NCBI RefSeq assembly: GCF_003576475.1
Contig: NZ_QWGR01000001.1
Coordinates: 248,001 to 312,000 of the forward strand
DNA from: Maribellus luteus
GTDB taxonomy: Bacteria; Bacteroidota; Bacteroidia; Bacteroidales; Prolixibacteraceae
Direction of reading: 5' to 3'
Length of the DNA stretch: 64,000 nt
Under the pieces are notes generated by a model. It saw only the letters and a list, made by a program, of their open reading frames with translations. It had not been told where the DNA came from and did no database searches. Below are positions 45,501-53,744 of the stretch, piece by piece; the first letter of the stretch is position 1; each line of letters opens with the position of its first letter. Made by a program: the position numbers and the translations under genes.

Positions 45501-46202
45501 GCTTATGCTATGTACCTGGCCGGTATGGATGTAAAAGACGTTCATATGACCGATTTGATTTCGGGACGCGAGACACTGGAAGACGTGAATATGATCGTTT
45601 TTGTGGGTGGTTTCTCGAATTCCGACGTACTGGGATCGGCCAAAGGATGGGCCGGTGCTTTCAAATTTAATGAGAAAGCCCGTGTTGCACTGGAGAAATT
45701 CTACCGCAGGGAAGATACGCTGAGTTTGGGGGTTTGTAACGGTTGCCAGGTAATGATTGAGCTTGGGGTGGTTTATCCGGAGCACAGCATTCAGCCCAAA
45801 ATGTTGCACAACGAGTCGCATAAGTTTGAATCAACGTTCCTGAATGTGGACGTTCTTGAGAACGACTCGGTGATGTTGGGTAACATGGGTGGCATGAAAC
45901 TGGGAATTTGGGTGGCACACGGAGAAGGTAAATTCTACCTGCCATTCAACGAGAACCAGTACCAGATTCCGATGAAATACAGCCACGAAGAGTATCCCGG
46001 AAACCCAAATGGTTCGCATTTCAGTGCTGCTTCGCTTTGCTCGGAGGATGGCCGCCACCTGGTAATGATGCCTCACCTGGAAAGGGCTTTCAAACCCTGG
46101 CACTGGCCGCATTATCCTGCCGACCGGAAAGCAGATGAAGTTGCTCCCTGGATCCAGGCTTTTGTGAATGCCAAAAACTGGATTGCCGAAAAAACGAAAT
46201 AG
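42513..46202 (+). CDS. purL: Phosphoribosylformylglycinamidine synthase (large, single-chain type)
   Basis: At 1229 residues this is the long form that joins the PurS-like, synthetase and glutaminase parts, catalysing the ATP- and glutamine-dependent conversion of FGAR to FGAM in purine synthesis. The N-terminal domain leads to NSEHCRHKIFNGTF (catalytic His region) and to LKAETHNFPTTVEPFNGAST with the ATP- and metal-binding residues. Two AIRS-type halves follow (GIGFGNKKHS..., then PTGKDSMSM). The C-terminal glutaminase has the nucleophile Cys in GVCNGCQVMIELG and the His in PHLERAFKPWHWP. It is a monocistronic housekeeping gene, followed by a strong terminator. Confidence 0.97.
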   Translation: MIQFFKNQSNSIIAVYSAKPLGEENIEKLIWLFSGAEYLKSHTLEGWFVGPRKEMLTPWSTNAVEITQNMGIEGIRRMEEFFEVESEAAKYDPMLQSIYQGLTQQVFAIDKEPDPILNIEDIAAYNEQEGLALSDDEIEYLNGVSKEMGRPLTDGEVYGFAQVNSEHCRHKIFNGTFIIDGKEMESSLFQMIKKTSKENPNKIVSAYKDNCSFVQGPVVEQFAPKTQDRPDFFEVKDIETVLSLKAETHNFPTTVEPFNGASTGTGGEIRDRIAGGKGSLPIAGTAVYMTSYPRTEAQRSWEQATDEREWLYQTPEQILIKASNGASDFGNKFGQPIITGSVLTFEHFESYTKYGYDKVIMLAGGIGFGNKKHSLKDEPTVGDKVILLGGDNYRIGMGGGAVSSVATGEFNNSIELNAVQRANPEMQKRVYNAIRALSESDENPIISIHDHGAGGHLNCLSELVESTGGKIDTSKLPVGDPTLSQKEIIGNESQERMGLVMKQEHVDLLHRIADRERAPMYEIGEATGDMQFTFENSVTGEKSIDWQLGYMFGNPPKTVLEDETIEPDFEELEYNWEEIYDLVEQTIQLESVACKDWLTNKVDRSVTGRIAKQQTAGALQLPLNNVGVITLDYQGKAGLATSIGHAPVAALVDAERGSVLAIAESLTNIIWAPMTDHIKSVSLSANWMWPAKNPGENARIYKAVEAASDFACALGINIPTGKDSMSMTQKYKDDVVLSPGTVIISASGEVSDVKKVVEPVLVNDENKEILFIDLSFMERALGGSAFAQSINKIGKTAPTVADPEKFVVAFNTVQKLIEQDLILAGHDIASGGLITTLLEMCFSNTKGGMKVDVTAFGEEDLAKILLAENPGLVIQCADNDEVKKQLTEAGVAFMSLGFPVPYRKVRVVNRTVEADFDINSLRDMWFKTSYLLDRKQCGEEKALERFKNYKNNALSFDFKDFTGKAADLGIDLKRRTPSGIKAAIIREKGVNGDREMAYAMYLAGMDVKDVHMTDLISGRETLEDVNMIVFVGGFSNSDVLGSAKGWAGAFKFNEKARVALEKFYRREDTLSLGVCNGCQVMIELGVVYPEHSIQPKMLHNESHKFESTFLNVDVLENDSVMLGNMGGMKLGIWVAHGEGKFYLPFNENQYQIPMKYSHEEYPGNPNGSHFSAASLCSEDGRHLVMMPHLERAFKPWHWPHYPADRKADEVAPWIQAFVNAKNWIAEKTK

Positions 46203-46218
46203 ATTTTTTACAGAATAG

Positions 46219-46253
46219 AAAAGCCGCTCTTCATGATTGAAGAGCGGCTTTTT
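46219..46253. terminator. Intrinsic terminator after purL (works both ways)
   Basis: A perfect 14-base stem, AAAAGCCGCTCTTC with GAAGAGCGGCTTTT around a six-base loop, is followed by T on both strands. It ends purL and could also end transcription coming from the - strand lipoprotein gene. The rest of the gap to 46398 shows nothing. Confidence 0.9.
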
Positions 46254-46398
46254 CATTTGTTTCTTTTCTCTCGGAAAGAACGCACACGTGATTCCAAAAA
46301 TTTCGTAACAACGTTTTTCCAATTTCATGCCTACGTTTTTTTATTTCGTAAGCATGAAATTTTAAAACTTACTTTTACCTTTTATTTCGATCCTGATA

Positions 46399-48084
46399 TT
46401 ATTTGGTTATATCCACTTTTGTGACTGACCAGATTCCGGTTTCGTCACTGATATAATCTGCAAATTTCTGTATAAGCCACACATTCGTTTTATCTTCCGA
46501 TGGAAAAATGGCTACAGGCCGCCCGGTCCATGTGGATGTAAATGAATCGGGGCGTACAAACATCATATCGTAAGACTTTAATTGAACAAGCGTATTGCTG
46601 TTATATACTTTTAAAATCAGAAAAGCATCTGACCCGTGGAACCCGGTAACGGCAAAAATTCGTTCCGACGAACGCTGGCTCGAAATACAGTCAACGGTTT
46701 GGTAATTGCTAAAACTGAGTTGTCCGATTACAGGCGGCTCAGTTACGTAAAAGCTATTTTCACTCGTAAATTCGGGCATGTTATAAATATTCTTCCAACC
46801 GGTAAACAAGCGTTCTCCATCGTCAGATGGCCAGTAACCATAGGTGCTCATGTGGTACAGGTTTATTGAGTCGGTCTGGCCGGGTTCGGAAATGTCGAAC
46901 AAAAATAACCCATCGGGCGAATAGCCGGGGCGGGACGACAATAAGAGCGGTTTTCCGGGCACTTTCTTTAATGTTTTCAGTCCGCTTTTGCCTTCTTTGG
47001 CACGCACAATTTCTTCGGAATTTAGGTTTATACTGTGCAAATAATTCCAATAATCGCGTTTGCCAATAAAATAAAGCCATTGGTTAGTGCTTAGCTCAAT
47101 GCTTATTGGAATGGTTCCCAAATTATAGGTTTTTAAAGGAGTACGGCTAAGGGCGTCATAGGTTGTGAGGTTTGAATTTGAATAACCAACAGCAATCAAC
47201 GATTCGTCTTCGGATAAAGCCAGGCACTGAGGAACTCCGTTTAATTCAACAATTTGGGGATTATTTATATCCTCTTTAAAAAAAAGGAGTTGATTAGGCG
47301 ATTTGGTTAATACAATAACCTCGTCGCGGGTTTTGCTAAAGCGGGTATCAACGAGTACTCCCTGACGGTAACTGCCGTAATGGGCGCTTGCCGAAATCTG
47401 CAAATACACCTGAATATTAAAAACCGGGGTATTTTCGGCGTTGCTTTGAATTACTACGGTGCCCTTGTACTCCCCAGGGGCAAGCCCGTTAACGTCAGCT
47501 GAAAGCATAATCTCTTCCGATGTGAATTCATCAAGCAGCCCTGATGTTTTGTTGGCTTTTATCCAGGAAGGAGCGCTGCTGATTTGCCATGCTAAAAATC
47601 CGTAACCATTATTGTTTCTAATTTCGAAGGATTTATTATAAGTGTTATCAAACGAAATATTGTTGCGTGATACCTGTATTAACGGATGTCCCAAATGAGC
47701 CAATGCAACGGTGTAGCCAATCATTTCTCCATTACCGATATCGAAAACCAGGGGGAAAGTATAAAAACCGAACCCTAAAGTTATATCAGAATCTTTAACC
47801 CCGAATTCAACAACTGAGCTTCCGTTGGCACTTTTTGATCCTTCCTTGGGGTGAACTTCAAGCCAAAGCGGATATTGGACCAGTTTCCAGTTGAGAGCCT
47901 TATCGGTATTAAATTCCATATCCAGACTAAAGGGGGGTGTTGTGTTGGTAACAAAAAGGGTGTCGGGTATTTCTGTGTAATTCAGGTTCTGGGTTTCATC
48001 GAGGAAACTATTATCACACGACTGGAAACTGAACGAAAAAAGCAGTCCGATAATGACTAAAATGCTGATGTGTTTTGTTTTCAT
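46399..48084 (-). CDS. BACON-domain / beta-propeller lipoprotein of unknown function
   Basis: The 561-residue protein has a lipoprotein signal (LLFSFSFQSCDN, lipid Cys23). The first half contains two BACON-like beta-sandwich repeats (about 35-240; NWKLVQYPLWLEVHPKEGS and AWQISSAPSWIKANKTSG share the W...P.W.....P/K.G pattern). The second half (about 245-561) has repeated strands with LALSEDESLIAVGYSNS and WPSDDGERLF, typical of a WD40/YVTN-like propeller. It is probably a surface or periplasmic binding protein. Its stop lies 195 bases from the purL stop (convergent), and it follows the outer-membrane barrel gene by 11 bases, so the two form an operon. Confidence 0.72.
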   Translation of the reverse strand: MKTKHISILVIIGLLFSFSFQSCDNSFLDETQNLNYTEIPDTLFVTNTTPPFSLDMEFNTDKALNWKLVQYPLWLEVHPKEGSKSANGSSVVEFGVKDSDITLGFGFYTFPLVFDIGNGEMIGYTVALAHLGHPLIQVSRNNISFDNTYNKSFEIRNNNGYGFLAWQISSAPSWIKANKTSGLLDEFTSEEIMLSADVNGLAPGEYKGTVVIQSNAENTPVFNIQVYLQISASAHYGSYRQGVLVDTRFSKTRDEVIVLTKSPNQLLFFKEDINNPQIVELNGVPQCLALSEDESLIAVGYSNSNLTTYDALSRTPLKTYNLGTIPISIELSTNQWLYFIGKRDYWNYLHSINLNSEEIVRAKEGKSGLKTLKKVPGKPLLLSSRPGYSPDGLFLFDISEPGQTDSINLYHMSTYGYWPSDDGERLFTGWKNIYNMPEFTSENSFYVTEPPVIGQLSFSNYQTVDCISSQRSSERIFAVTGFHGSDAFLILKVYNSNTLVQLKSYDMMFVRPDSFTSTWTGRPVAIFPSEDKTNVWLIQKFADYISDETGIWSVTKVDITK

Positions 48085-48095
48085 AGGTAGTTGAT

Positions 48096-48845
48096 TTAGA
48101 AGTAAAACCGTAAGCCAACTCCGGCATCAAGCCTCGAAAGGCCTTCGCGTTGTTTGTCTTCAAGCTTGATTTCGGTAGTAGAAGTTCCGTCGTCAACTTT
48201 TATTTTCGAAATGGTTGAAAGAAAGCAGTTGAGGTTGGCTCCCACAGCGATACGAGGAGTAATAAAATAATCAAGGCCAGCTTCTGCGTTAATGCCCGGA
48301 GCCTTGCCTGTGATAAGTACCGGGGAGTAAAACGTTTCATTTTCCTGCCGGAAATACGTAATCCCAAACGATGCTTGTGCGTAGAAATTCCATACTTCGG
48401 GTTTAACCCATATCTCTTCGTACAACGAAAGTCCGATGTAATTGGTAAATATTTTATCTTTAAGTTCTCCGTAATAAAGCGTTACCCCATCCTGTGGATC
48501 AATAATGCCGTTCATGGAACCTGAGCCGTAATGGAATTGATAATCGATACCAATACCATAATTCTCCTTAAAAAGATAATGAACCTGTGCCGAAGCTTTG
48601 GGTCCCCACTTTATTCCTTTAAAGTAGCTGTCAACCTGCGACTTGTCAAATCCCTGCTGTGTAAAAAGTTGCTTTGAATCTTTGGAGCTGGCAACGCGGT
48701 ATCCCATTCCTCCGGTTAAGGCAATTCTCCAACGCTTGTCGTTGTTTTCATTTAGTTTTATTTCGGGGTCCTGGGCCGATACGTGGTTTAGAAATGTTGT
48801 GGCTAAGAAAAAAAATAGCAACAACAGGTGAGTTTTGGATGGCAT
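48096..48845 (-). CDS. Outer-membrane beta-barrel protein
   Basis: The 249-residue protein has a signal peptide (about 1-24, ending HVSAQ). Alternating hydrophobic strands with aromatic ends follow: RWRIALTGGMGYRV, ASAQVHYLFKENYGIGIDY and NFYAQASFGITYF. It ends in LDAGVGLRFYF, the C-terminal aromatic signature for barrel assembly. This is the general porin-like fold (OmpW/OMP_b-brl type) with no specific family visible. It is the first gene of a two-gene operon with the BACON/propeller lipoprotein, which may sit on or under it. Confidence 0.8.
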   Translation of the reverse strand: MPSKTHLLLLFFFLATTFLNHVSAQDPEIKLNENNDKRWRIALTGGMGYRVASSKDSKQLFTQQGFDKSQVDSYFKGIKWGPKASAQVHYLFKENYGIGIDYQFHYGSGSMNGIIDPQDGVTLYYGELKDKIFTNYIGLSLYEEIWVKPEVWNFYAQASFGITYFRQENETFYSPVLITGKAPGINAEAGLDYFITPRIAVGANLNCFLSTISKIKVDDGTSTTEIKLEDKQREGLSRLDAGVGLRFYF

Positions 48846-48914
48846 AAATAATCGTTTTATTTTGGGGTGAAGATACCGGAACTGTTGTAATTTTTACATA
48901 ATTCGGATTACTTT

Positions 48915-49469
48915 TTACATATGTTCTACAACCATTTTTCTGCCCAGTTCACCGGCAGCTTTTTGACCTTTAATATTTTCTACAATTTTCAGTGCAAATT
49001 TAATGGCTACACCAGCTCCTTTCCCGGTAATAATATTTCCGGCTTGTTCCACGTCGTTTCCGGTGATAACCGCTCCGTGCAATTCTTCTTCGAAACCCGG
49101 ATAGCAGGTGGCCTTTTTGTTGTTTAGCAGGCCCAGATTTCCGAAAACCATCGGAGCGGCACAAATGGCTCCCAATGGTTTTCCATTGTCATTAAAATTC
49201 AGGATCTGTTCGCGTAAGCCGCTGTGAGCTTTCAGGTTGGCCGATCCCGGCATTCCCCCCGGAAGAACAAGCATCTCGATTTCAGAATAGTCAACATCCT
49301 CAAATAATTTATCGGCAGTAACTTGTATCTGGTGTGCCCCGGTTACCACCAGGTCGCCGGTCACAGACACAACAGTTACTTTCAGGTTGGCCCTGCGTAA
49401 CACATCAATAATGCTGATGGCTTCTATTTCTTCAAATCCTTCGGCTAAATGAACGGCTATATTTTTCAT
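48915..49469 (-). CDS. DJ-1/PfpI family protein
   Basis: The 184-residue protein has the flavodoxin-like DJ-1 fold. LAEGFEEIEAISIIDVLRRA carries the conserved Glu that contacts the reactive cysteine, and LVLPGGMPGSANL follows. GAICAAPMVFGNLG carries the nucleophile-elbow cysteine (about residue 100) in the ICAAP context of true DJ-1 proteins. ITGKGAGVAIKFAL is the C-terminal signature. Proposed roles in the family are glyoxalase/deglycase activity and oxidative stress defence. It is a single gene with no operon partner visible. Confidence 0.9.
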   Translation of the reverse strand: MKNIAVHLAEGFEEIEAISIIDVLRRANLKVTVVSVTGDLVVTGAHQIQVTADKLFEDVDYSEIEMLVLPGGMPGSANLKAHSGLREQILNFNDNGKPLGAICAAPMVFGNLGLLNNKKATCYPGFEEELHGAVITGNDVEQAGNIITGKGAGVAIKFALKIVENIKGQKAAGELGRKMVVEHM

Positions 49470-49771
49470 GTCGGTGTATTATTGTTGATTTTATTGACCT
49501 CTCTGCTCATTCTCTCACATTCCTCATGCAGTACATCTCTTTTAAGAAGAGAGAAAATAAGGAATATTTAATGATTTCAAAAATAAAAAATTCATGTTTC
49601 CCGGGAATCACCAACAGAAATGAAAAATAGGATATATACTCCTATCTGGGATTTTTTACATCAACGCACAATATCCAATGTTGAATTCTCAATATTCAAT
49701 TTCTCGGATTTTGTTGGATATTTTACATTCAAAATTGAGAATTGGATATTTTTAGATTGGATTTCAAAAAC
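49470..49771. other. Gap without a gene, with low-complexity inverted repeats
   Basis: This AT-rich stretch has no convincing gene. A 60-codon frame from 49620 lacks any family resemblance. Between about 49666 and 49760 the words ATTGGATATT, ATTCTCAAT and ATTGAGAAT recur in direct and inverted form, giving weak self-complementarity. CTCTT/AAGAG also forms a small stem near 49536-49552. Nothing further is recognisable. Confidence 0.5.
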
Positions 49772-49800
49772 AAAAAAAGGCCTTCAGAAATTGAAGACCT
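49772..49800 (-). terminator. Intrinsic terminator of the sigma factor gene
   Basis: On the - strand AGGTCTTCA pairs with TGAAGGCCT (one wobble pair) and is followed by seven T, 24 bases past the sigma gene stop. Confidence 0.8.
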
Positions 49801-49823
49801 AATTACCTAATCATTTATTATCA

Positions 49824-50333
49824 TTAATTATCAGAGTATTCGTGTAGCGCCTTCTCCAGCTTTTTACGGGTGAAGAAAATGCGGCTTTTTACGGTTCCCA
49901 AGGGCAGGCTTAGTTCTTCTGCAATTTCCTTGTATTTGTAGCCATCCAAAAACATGGTAAAAGGCACTTTGTATTCGTCTTCCAAAGCGTTGATGCTTTT
50001 GGTAATCTCTTTTGAACTGTAAAAAGAATCCGGTGCCGGATAAACTTTATCTTTTGTAAACATCAGGTGAAAGTCGTTGTTTGAACCTTCAAAGGTGTTC
50101 TTTGTTTTAACCTTTCTACGATAGTCGTTAATGAAGGTGTTTTTCATTATTGTATAGATCCATGCCTTGAAATTGGTATTCTGCGTAAACTTTTCACGAT
50201 AGGTTAGCGCTTTCAGGAAAGTTTCTTGCAGCAGATCATCTGCTCTCTCTGAGTCAGAGGTCAGACTAAGGGCATAGTAGTGTAATTTGTCGCTTAATCC
50301 AAGCAGGGCGTTGGTGAATTGAATTTGAGTCAT
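49824..50333 (-). CDS. ECF-type RNA polymerase sigma factor
   Basis: The 169-residue protein has sigma region 2 (SERADDLLQETFLKALTYRE, about 27-46, and WIYTIMKNTFINDYRR) and region 4 (FTMFLDGYKYKEIAEELSLP followed by GTVKSRIFFTRKKLEKAL). Unlike the two PUL sigma factors it has no FecR gene next to it. It resembles the SigW/RpoE-like general ECF factors of Bacteroidota that often act in envelope or stress responses. It is transcribed divergently from the TonB-dependent receptor, with a good promoter just upstream. Confidence 0.92.
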   Translation of the reverse strand: MTQIQFTNALLGLSDKLHYYALSLTSDSERADDLLQETFLKALTYREKFTQNTNFKAWIYTIMKNTFINDYRRKVKTKNTFEGSNNDFHLMFTKDKVYPAPDSFYSSKEITKSINALEDEYKVPFTMFLDGYKYKEIAEELSLPLGTVKSRIFFTRKKLEKALHEYSDN

Positions 50334-50359
50334 GGCGCGTTATTTTTAATTTGTCTAAA

Positions 50360-50391
50360 CAAATTTAAGCTTTTGTTCCCCTGAAAAGCAA
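50360..50391 (-). promoter_or_regulatory. Putative promoter of the sigma factor gene
   Basis: On the - strand TAAATTTG (50367-50360) matches the TAnnTTTG -7 element, with a TTG at 50391-50389 about 21 bases upstream, as expected for the -33 element. The leader would be about 20 bases long. Confidence 0.6.
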
Positions 50392-50572
50392 ATAAATCAT
50401 GACAAAAATCAGTCGATTAAATCTATCCCATATAAAGATTTTTTATCTTCTTATTGTGTTGATTTTTACATATGTTAGGAATGCAGTGCTTTACGCGTCG
50501 AATAGGGTATTGGCGGTTTCTGTACGGCTGTTTCAATCTCAATTTATATCTTTGCTGCTTCATAGATTTTGT

Positions 50573-52627
50573 ATGATGAGAACAAGTAAGTTTAACCATG
50601 ATGCGCAATCTGTTTTGTTTTTCCGAAGGTGGGGAAGAAAGAGTTATTCTCTTTTCCTTGCACTGAAGAAAGTTGTGGCGATTTCGGTTTTGGCAGTTGT
50701 TTATTTTCTGTCGACACCTGTTATTACGCTGGCAACTACCCAGGATACTTCGGAAGTTAAAATGGAATACGACCTTGATGAGATCGAGGTGAGTGCGCAA
50801 AGAACACCTGCACTTTATTCGCAGGTAGCACGGATTGTATCCGTGATCGAGAGAAAAGAAATTGAGGCGGTACCGGCTCAGAGTGTTCAGGACCTGTTAG
50901 AGTACATCGCCGGAGTGGATGTGCGACAACGTGGAACTGAAGGTGTCCAGGCGGATGTTAGTATTCGCGGTGGTACATTCGACCAGATCTTAATCCTTCT
51001 AAACGGCATTAACATCACCGACCCTCAAACCGGCCATCACAATTTAAATCTTCCAGTCAGTTTAGCCCAAATCGAAAGAATCGAAGTGCTCGAAGGGCCC
51101 GCTGCGCGTGTTTACGGCCCCAATGCATTTTCGGGTGCCATTAACATTATTACCCGGAAAGGCGGTGGAAATTCAGGAACCGTGAATGTTTCGGGCGGAA
51201 GCTTTGGTTATTTTGATGGGAATGTCTCGGCCGGAGTGAAAACCGGTAGGCTGAATCACATGCTTGCCGTTGGGAAGAAGCGCTCGGATGGGTATACTAA
51301 CAATACCGATTTTGATGAGCTAAACGGATTTTATTCGGCTTCCCTAAACACACAGGACGGTGATCTGAACGTTCAGGTGGGTATTTCTGAAAAAGGGTTT
51401 GGGGCAAACAGTTTTTACACGCCTAAATATCCGAACCAGTACGAAGCCACCAAAACGTTGTTTACTTCTGCGAAATGGACTTCTTCCGGTCCGCTTCATC
51501 TAAGTCCGGTGGTTTATTTCAGGAGGCATCAGGACCGCTTCGAGTTATTCCGGGATAATCCGGCCTCGTGGTACAGCGGACACAATCACCACCTGACGCA
51601 TACCTATGGCGGAAATCTGAATTCGTGGTTTGCGTGGGGAGCCGGGAAAACAGCTTTGGGAATCGAATACCGGAGCGAGCACATTTTGAGTAATGTTCTC
51701 GGAAAAGAGATGGACCAACCTAAAGACGTTCCCGGAGAAGATGCCCAGTTTACCAAATCTGATTCGAGAAACACTTTGTCCGGTTTTCTGGAGCACTCCT
51801 TATATATTAACAAGTGGGCATTTACGGCCGGGATAATGGGGAACTATATTTCAGGAAGCGATCTTGGAATTAATTTCTTCCCCGGCGTTGATGTAAGCTA
51901 TGATGTTTCGGAAGGAGTAAAATTATATTCAAGTTTTAATACCTCGCTGCGAATGCCAACTTTCACTGATCTTTATTACCAGGGACCCACCAATGTAGGA
52001 AACCCTGATTTAAAACCAGAGAAATCGGCTGCCATTGAGGGGGGAATCAAATTTAGCAAGCCGGTGGTGAAAGGACATGTGGTGGTGTTTTACCGGAAAG
52101 GAAAAAACATTATCGATTGGGTAAAAGCAACCGAAGAGGAAACCTGGACAACCCAAAATTTAACACGTTTGACCAGTCTGGGGGCAGAGGCACAAGTGCA
52201 GTTGATACTGCGTAACCGCTTTGGAGAATTTGTTCCCAATATCGATGTCAGCTATTTGTTTAATAATGTTGACAAGCAGGAAGACGATTTTATTTCGCGT
52301 TACGTGTTGGATAACCTGAAACATAAACTGGTATGCTCTTTCAATCAGAAGTTGGTGAAAAATCTAAGTATTGATTTGAAGCTGGTTTGCCAGGACCGGG
52401 AAGGCAGTTACACAAAGTTTGAAGAAATGGCCCCGGTTGGTGAAGTAAATTACGAGCCGTTTTGGCTAGTGGACGGGAAGCTGTCTTATCAGCTTCGAAA
52501 CGTAAGGCTTTACACTTCGGTAAATAACCTTTTTAATACCACCTACAACGATATCGAAAATGTGGTACAGCCCGGAAGATGGTTTAAAGCCGGTCTTGTT
52601 TATGAACTCCAATTCAGCAAAAAATAA
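50573..52627 (+). CDS. TonB-dependent receptor (BtuB-like)
   Basis: The start at 50573 (MMRTSKFNHDAQ) is preferred. The frame is open back to an ATG at 50399, but the signal that fits the family lies downstream: FFRRWGRKSYSLFLALKKVV then a hydrophobic core, ending near TPVITLATT. A plug domain follows (LDEIEVSAQRTPALYSQ with a TonB-box-like start; RIEVLEGPAARVYGPNAFSGAINI) and then the barrel, ending YELQFSKK. SIRGGTFDQILILLNGI is typical of cobalamin/siderophore-type receptors rather than SusC. This kind of N-terminus is often seen on vitamin B12 receptors in the phylum, but no cobalamin riboswitch is visible upstream, so the substrate stays open. Confidence 0.85.
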   Translation: MMRTSKFNHDAQSVLFFRRWGRKSYSLFLALKKVVAISVLAVVYFLSTPVITLATTQDTSEVKMEYDLDEIEVSAQRTPALYSQVARIVSVIERKEIEAVPAQSVQDLLEYIAGVDVRQRGTEGVQADVSIRGGTFDQILILLNGINITDPQTGHHNLNLPVSLAQIERIEVLEGPAARVYGPNAFSGAINIITRKGGGNSGTVNVSGGSFGYFDGNVSAGVKTGRLNHMLAVGKKRSDGYTNNTDFDELNGFYSASLNTQDGDLNVQVGISEKGFGANSFYTPKYPNQYEATKTLFTSAKWTSSGPLHLSPVVYFRRHQDRFELFRDNPASWYSGHNHHLTHTYGGNLNSWFAWGAGKTALGIEYRSEHILSNVLGKEMDQPKDVPGEDAQFTKSDSRNTLSGFLEHSLYINKWAFTAGIMGNYISGSDLGINFFPGVDVSYDVSEGVKLYSSFNTSLRMPTFTDLYYQGPTNVGNPDLKPEKSAAIEGGIKFSKPVVKGHVVVFYRKGKNIIDWVKATEEETWTTQNLTRLTSLGAEAQVQLILRNRFGEFVPNIDVSYLFNNVDKQEDDFISRYVLDNLKHKLVCSFNQKLVKNLSIDLKLVCQDREGSYTKFEEMAPVGEVNYEPFWLVDGKLSYQLRNVRLYTSVNNLFNTTYNDIENVVQPGRWFKAGLVYELQFSKK

Positions 52628-52665
52628 CATACACATAATTTATTCGGGATAAATTAATTATAGAA

Positions 52666-52717
52666 GAAACCGGGTATTTTGAATTCTCTTGTTTTCAGGT
52701 ACCCGGTTTCTGTTTTA
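52666..52717 (+). terminator. Probable intrinsic terminator after the receptor gene
   Basis: GAAACCGGGTA (52666-52676) pairs perfectly with TACCCGGTTTC (52700-52710), followed by TGTTTTATT. The loop is long (23 bases), so it is moderate in strength. Confidence 0.65.
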
Positions 52718-52761
52718 TTAAAAGAATGGCAAAAATTGTATATTCGCCAAAAATTTGAATC

Positions 52762-53181
52762 ATGTTAAAAGGAATATTATCTGTTTCAGGTCATTCAGGA
52801 TTGTTTAAGTTGGTGGCCGAAAGTAAAAACAATATAATTGTAGAATCACTGGATTCAGGTAAAAGGATGCCTGTTTATTCTACTGCTAAAGTTTCAACAT
52901 TGGAAGACATTGCAATCTATACCAATGAGGGCGATGTTCCGTTGAAAGATATTTTCAAAACCATTTCTGACAAAGAGGATGGGGGAGCAGCTATTTCGGA
53001 AAAAGCATCGGGAAGTGAACTGAAGAAGTACTTCGAAACAATTTTACCCGATTACGACAAAGACCGTGTATATGTTTCTGACATCAAGAAAGTGATCTTG
53101 TGGTACAATACGCTTCAGGAAAAAGAATTACTTGATTTTACCGAAACTGAAGAGGAAGCCGAAAGCGAAAGTGCTGAATAA
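52762..53181 (+). CDS. DUF5606 domain protein
   Basis: The 139-residue cytoplasmic protein starts MLKGILSVSGHSGLFKLV, the opening of the DUF5606 family that is conserved across Bacteroidota. A helical part (KKYFETILPDYDKDRVYVSD and IKKVILWYNTLQEKELLDF) follows. The C-terminal 15 residues are very acidic (ETEEEAESESAE). The function is unknown; the small beta-barrel-like N-terminus has been noted in the family without an assigned role. It converges with the exonuclease gene, only 11 bases from its stop. Confidence 0.85.
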   Translation: MLKGILSVSGHSGLFKLVAESKNNIIVESLDSGKRMPVYSTAKVSTLEDIAIYTNEGDVPLKDIFKTISDKEDGGAAISEKASGSELKKYFETILPDYDKDRVYVSDIKKVILWYNTLQEKELLDFTETEEEAESESAE

Positions 53182-53192
53182 GTCGGGAGTTG

Positions 53193-53732
53193 TCAGAACA
53201 GTCGGTAGTTCTGGACCGTATTTTTATCCTCGCTTTGTTGGTGTTTATCCAGCAGAATTTCAAAAAGTTTGGCAGTAGCAAAGGCATCGCCGGCAGCGCG
53301 GTGTCTTCCTTCTATTGCTATATTAAGATCAGAACATAATTTCCCCAATGAATAAGAACGGTGACCCGGAAGCAGTTTCCGCGAAAGCTTTACCGTGCAA
53401 AGGGTTTTGCTTTTGTAGTCGTAGCCAAGCCGTGCAAACTCCTCGCGAATGAAGTTGTAGTCAAAACTAACATTGTGAGCGACAAATGTGCGCCCCGAAG
53501 TCATCTGGACGATCTTCTTGGCTACCTCGTAAAATTTTGGGGCATTCCGCACCATTTCGTTATCGATCCCGGTCAGGTCGGTAATGAAATAAGGAATGTC
53601 CATTTCCGGGTTGATCAGTGTCGAGAAAGAATCGGTAACACGTTGTCCGTTATGTTGAATAATAGCTATCTCGGTAATTTTCCCGTAACGGTAGCTATGC
53701 CCTGTGGTTTCTATGTCAATTATTGAAAACAA
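53193..53732 (-). CDS. DEDDh-type 3'-5' exonuclease (DnaQ/epsilon-like)
   Basis: The 179-residue protein is a single exonuclease domain. Exo I is FSIIDIETTGHS (Asp and Glu metal ligands), Exo II is TFVAHNVSFDYNF (Asp), and Exo III is RHRAAGDAFATAKLF (His and Asp), giving the complete DEDDh set. Such proteins act as the proofreading subunit of DNA polymerase III or as stand-alone DNA/RNA exonucleases. With no polymerase-binding tail of note, either is possible. It is transcribed divergently from the OmpA gene. Confidence 0.88.
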   Translation of the reverse strand: MFSIIDIETTGHSYRYGKITEIAIIQHNGQRVTDSFSTLINPEMDIPYFITDLTGIDNEMVRNAPKFYEVAKKIVQMTSGRTFVAHNVSFDYNFIREEFARLGYDYKSKTLCTVKLSRKLLPGHRSYSLGKLCSDLNIAIEGRHRAAGDAFATAKLFEILLDKHQQSEDKNTVQNYRLF

Positions 53733-53744
53733 AATGTATAATAT

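Noticed and set aside
45105-45821. Long open frame (238 codons) on the - strand inside purL
   Set aside because: It lies wholly opposite a clear purL sequence with intact motifs and shows no signal, domain or promoter; it is a shadow of codon bias.
49620-49802. Small 60-codon frame in the spacer before the sigma factor terminator
   Set aside because: AT-rich low-complexity sequence, overlaps the terminator of the - strand sigma gene, no recognisable domain.
50334-50572. Possible cobalamin riboswitch before the BtuB-like receptor
   Set aside because: No B12-box-like or conserved stem sequence was found; the spacer holds only the divergent sigma promoter.
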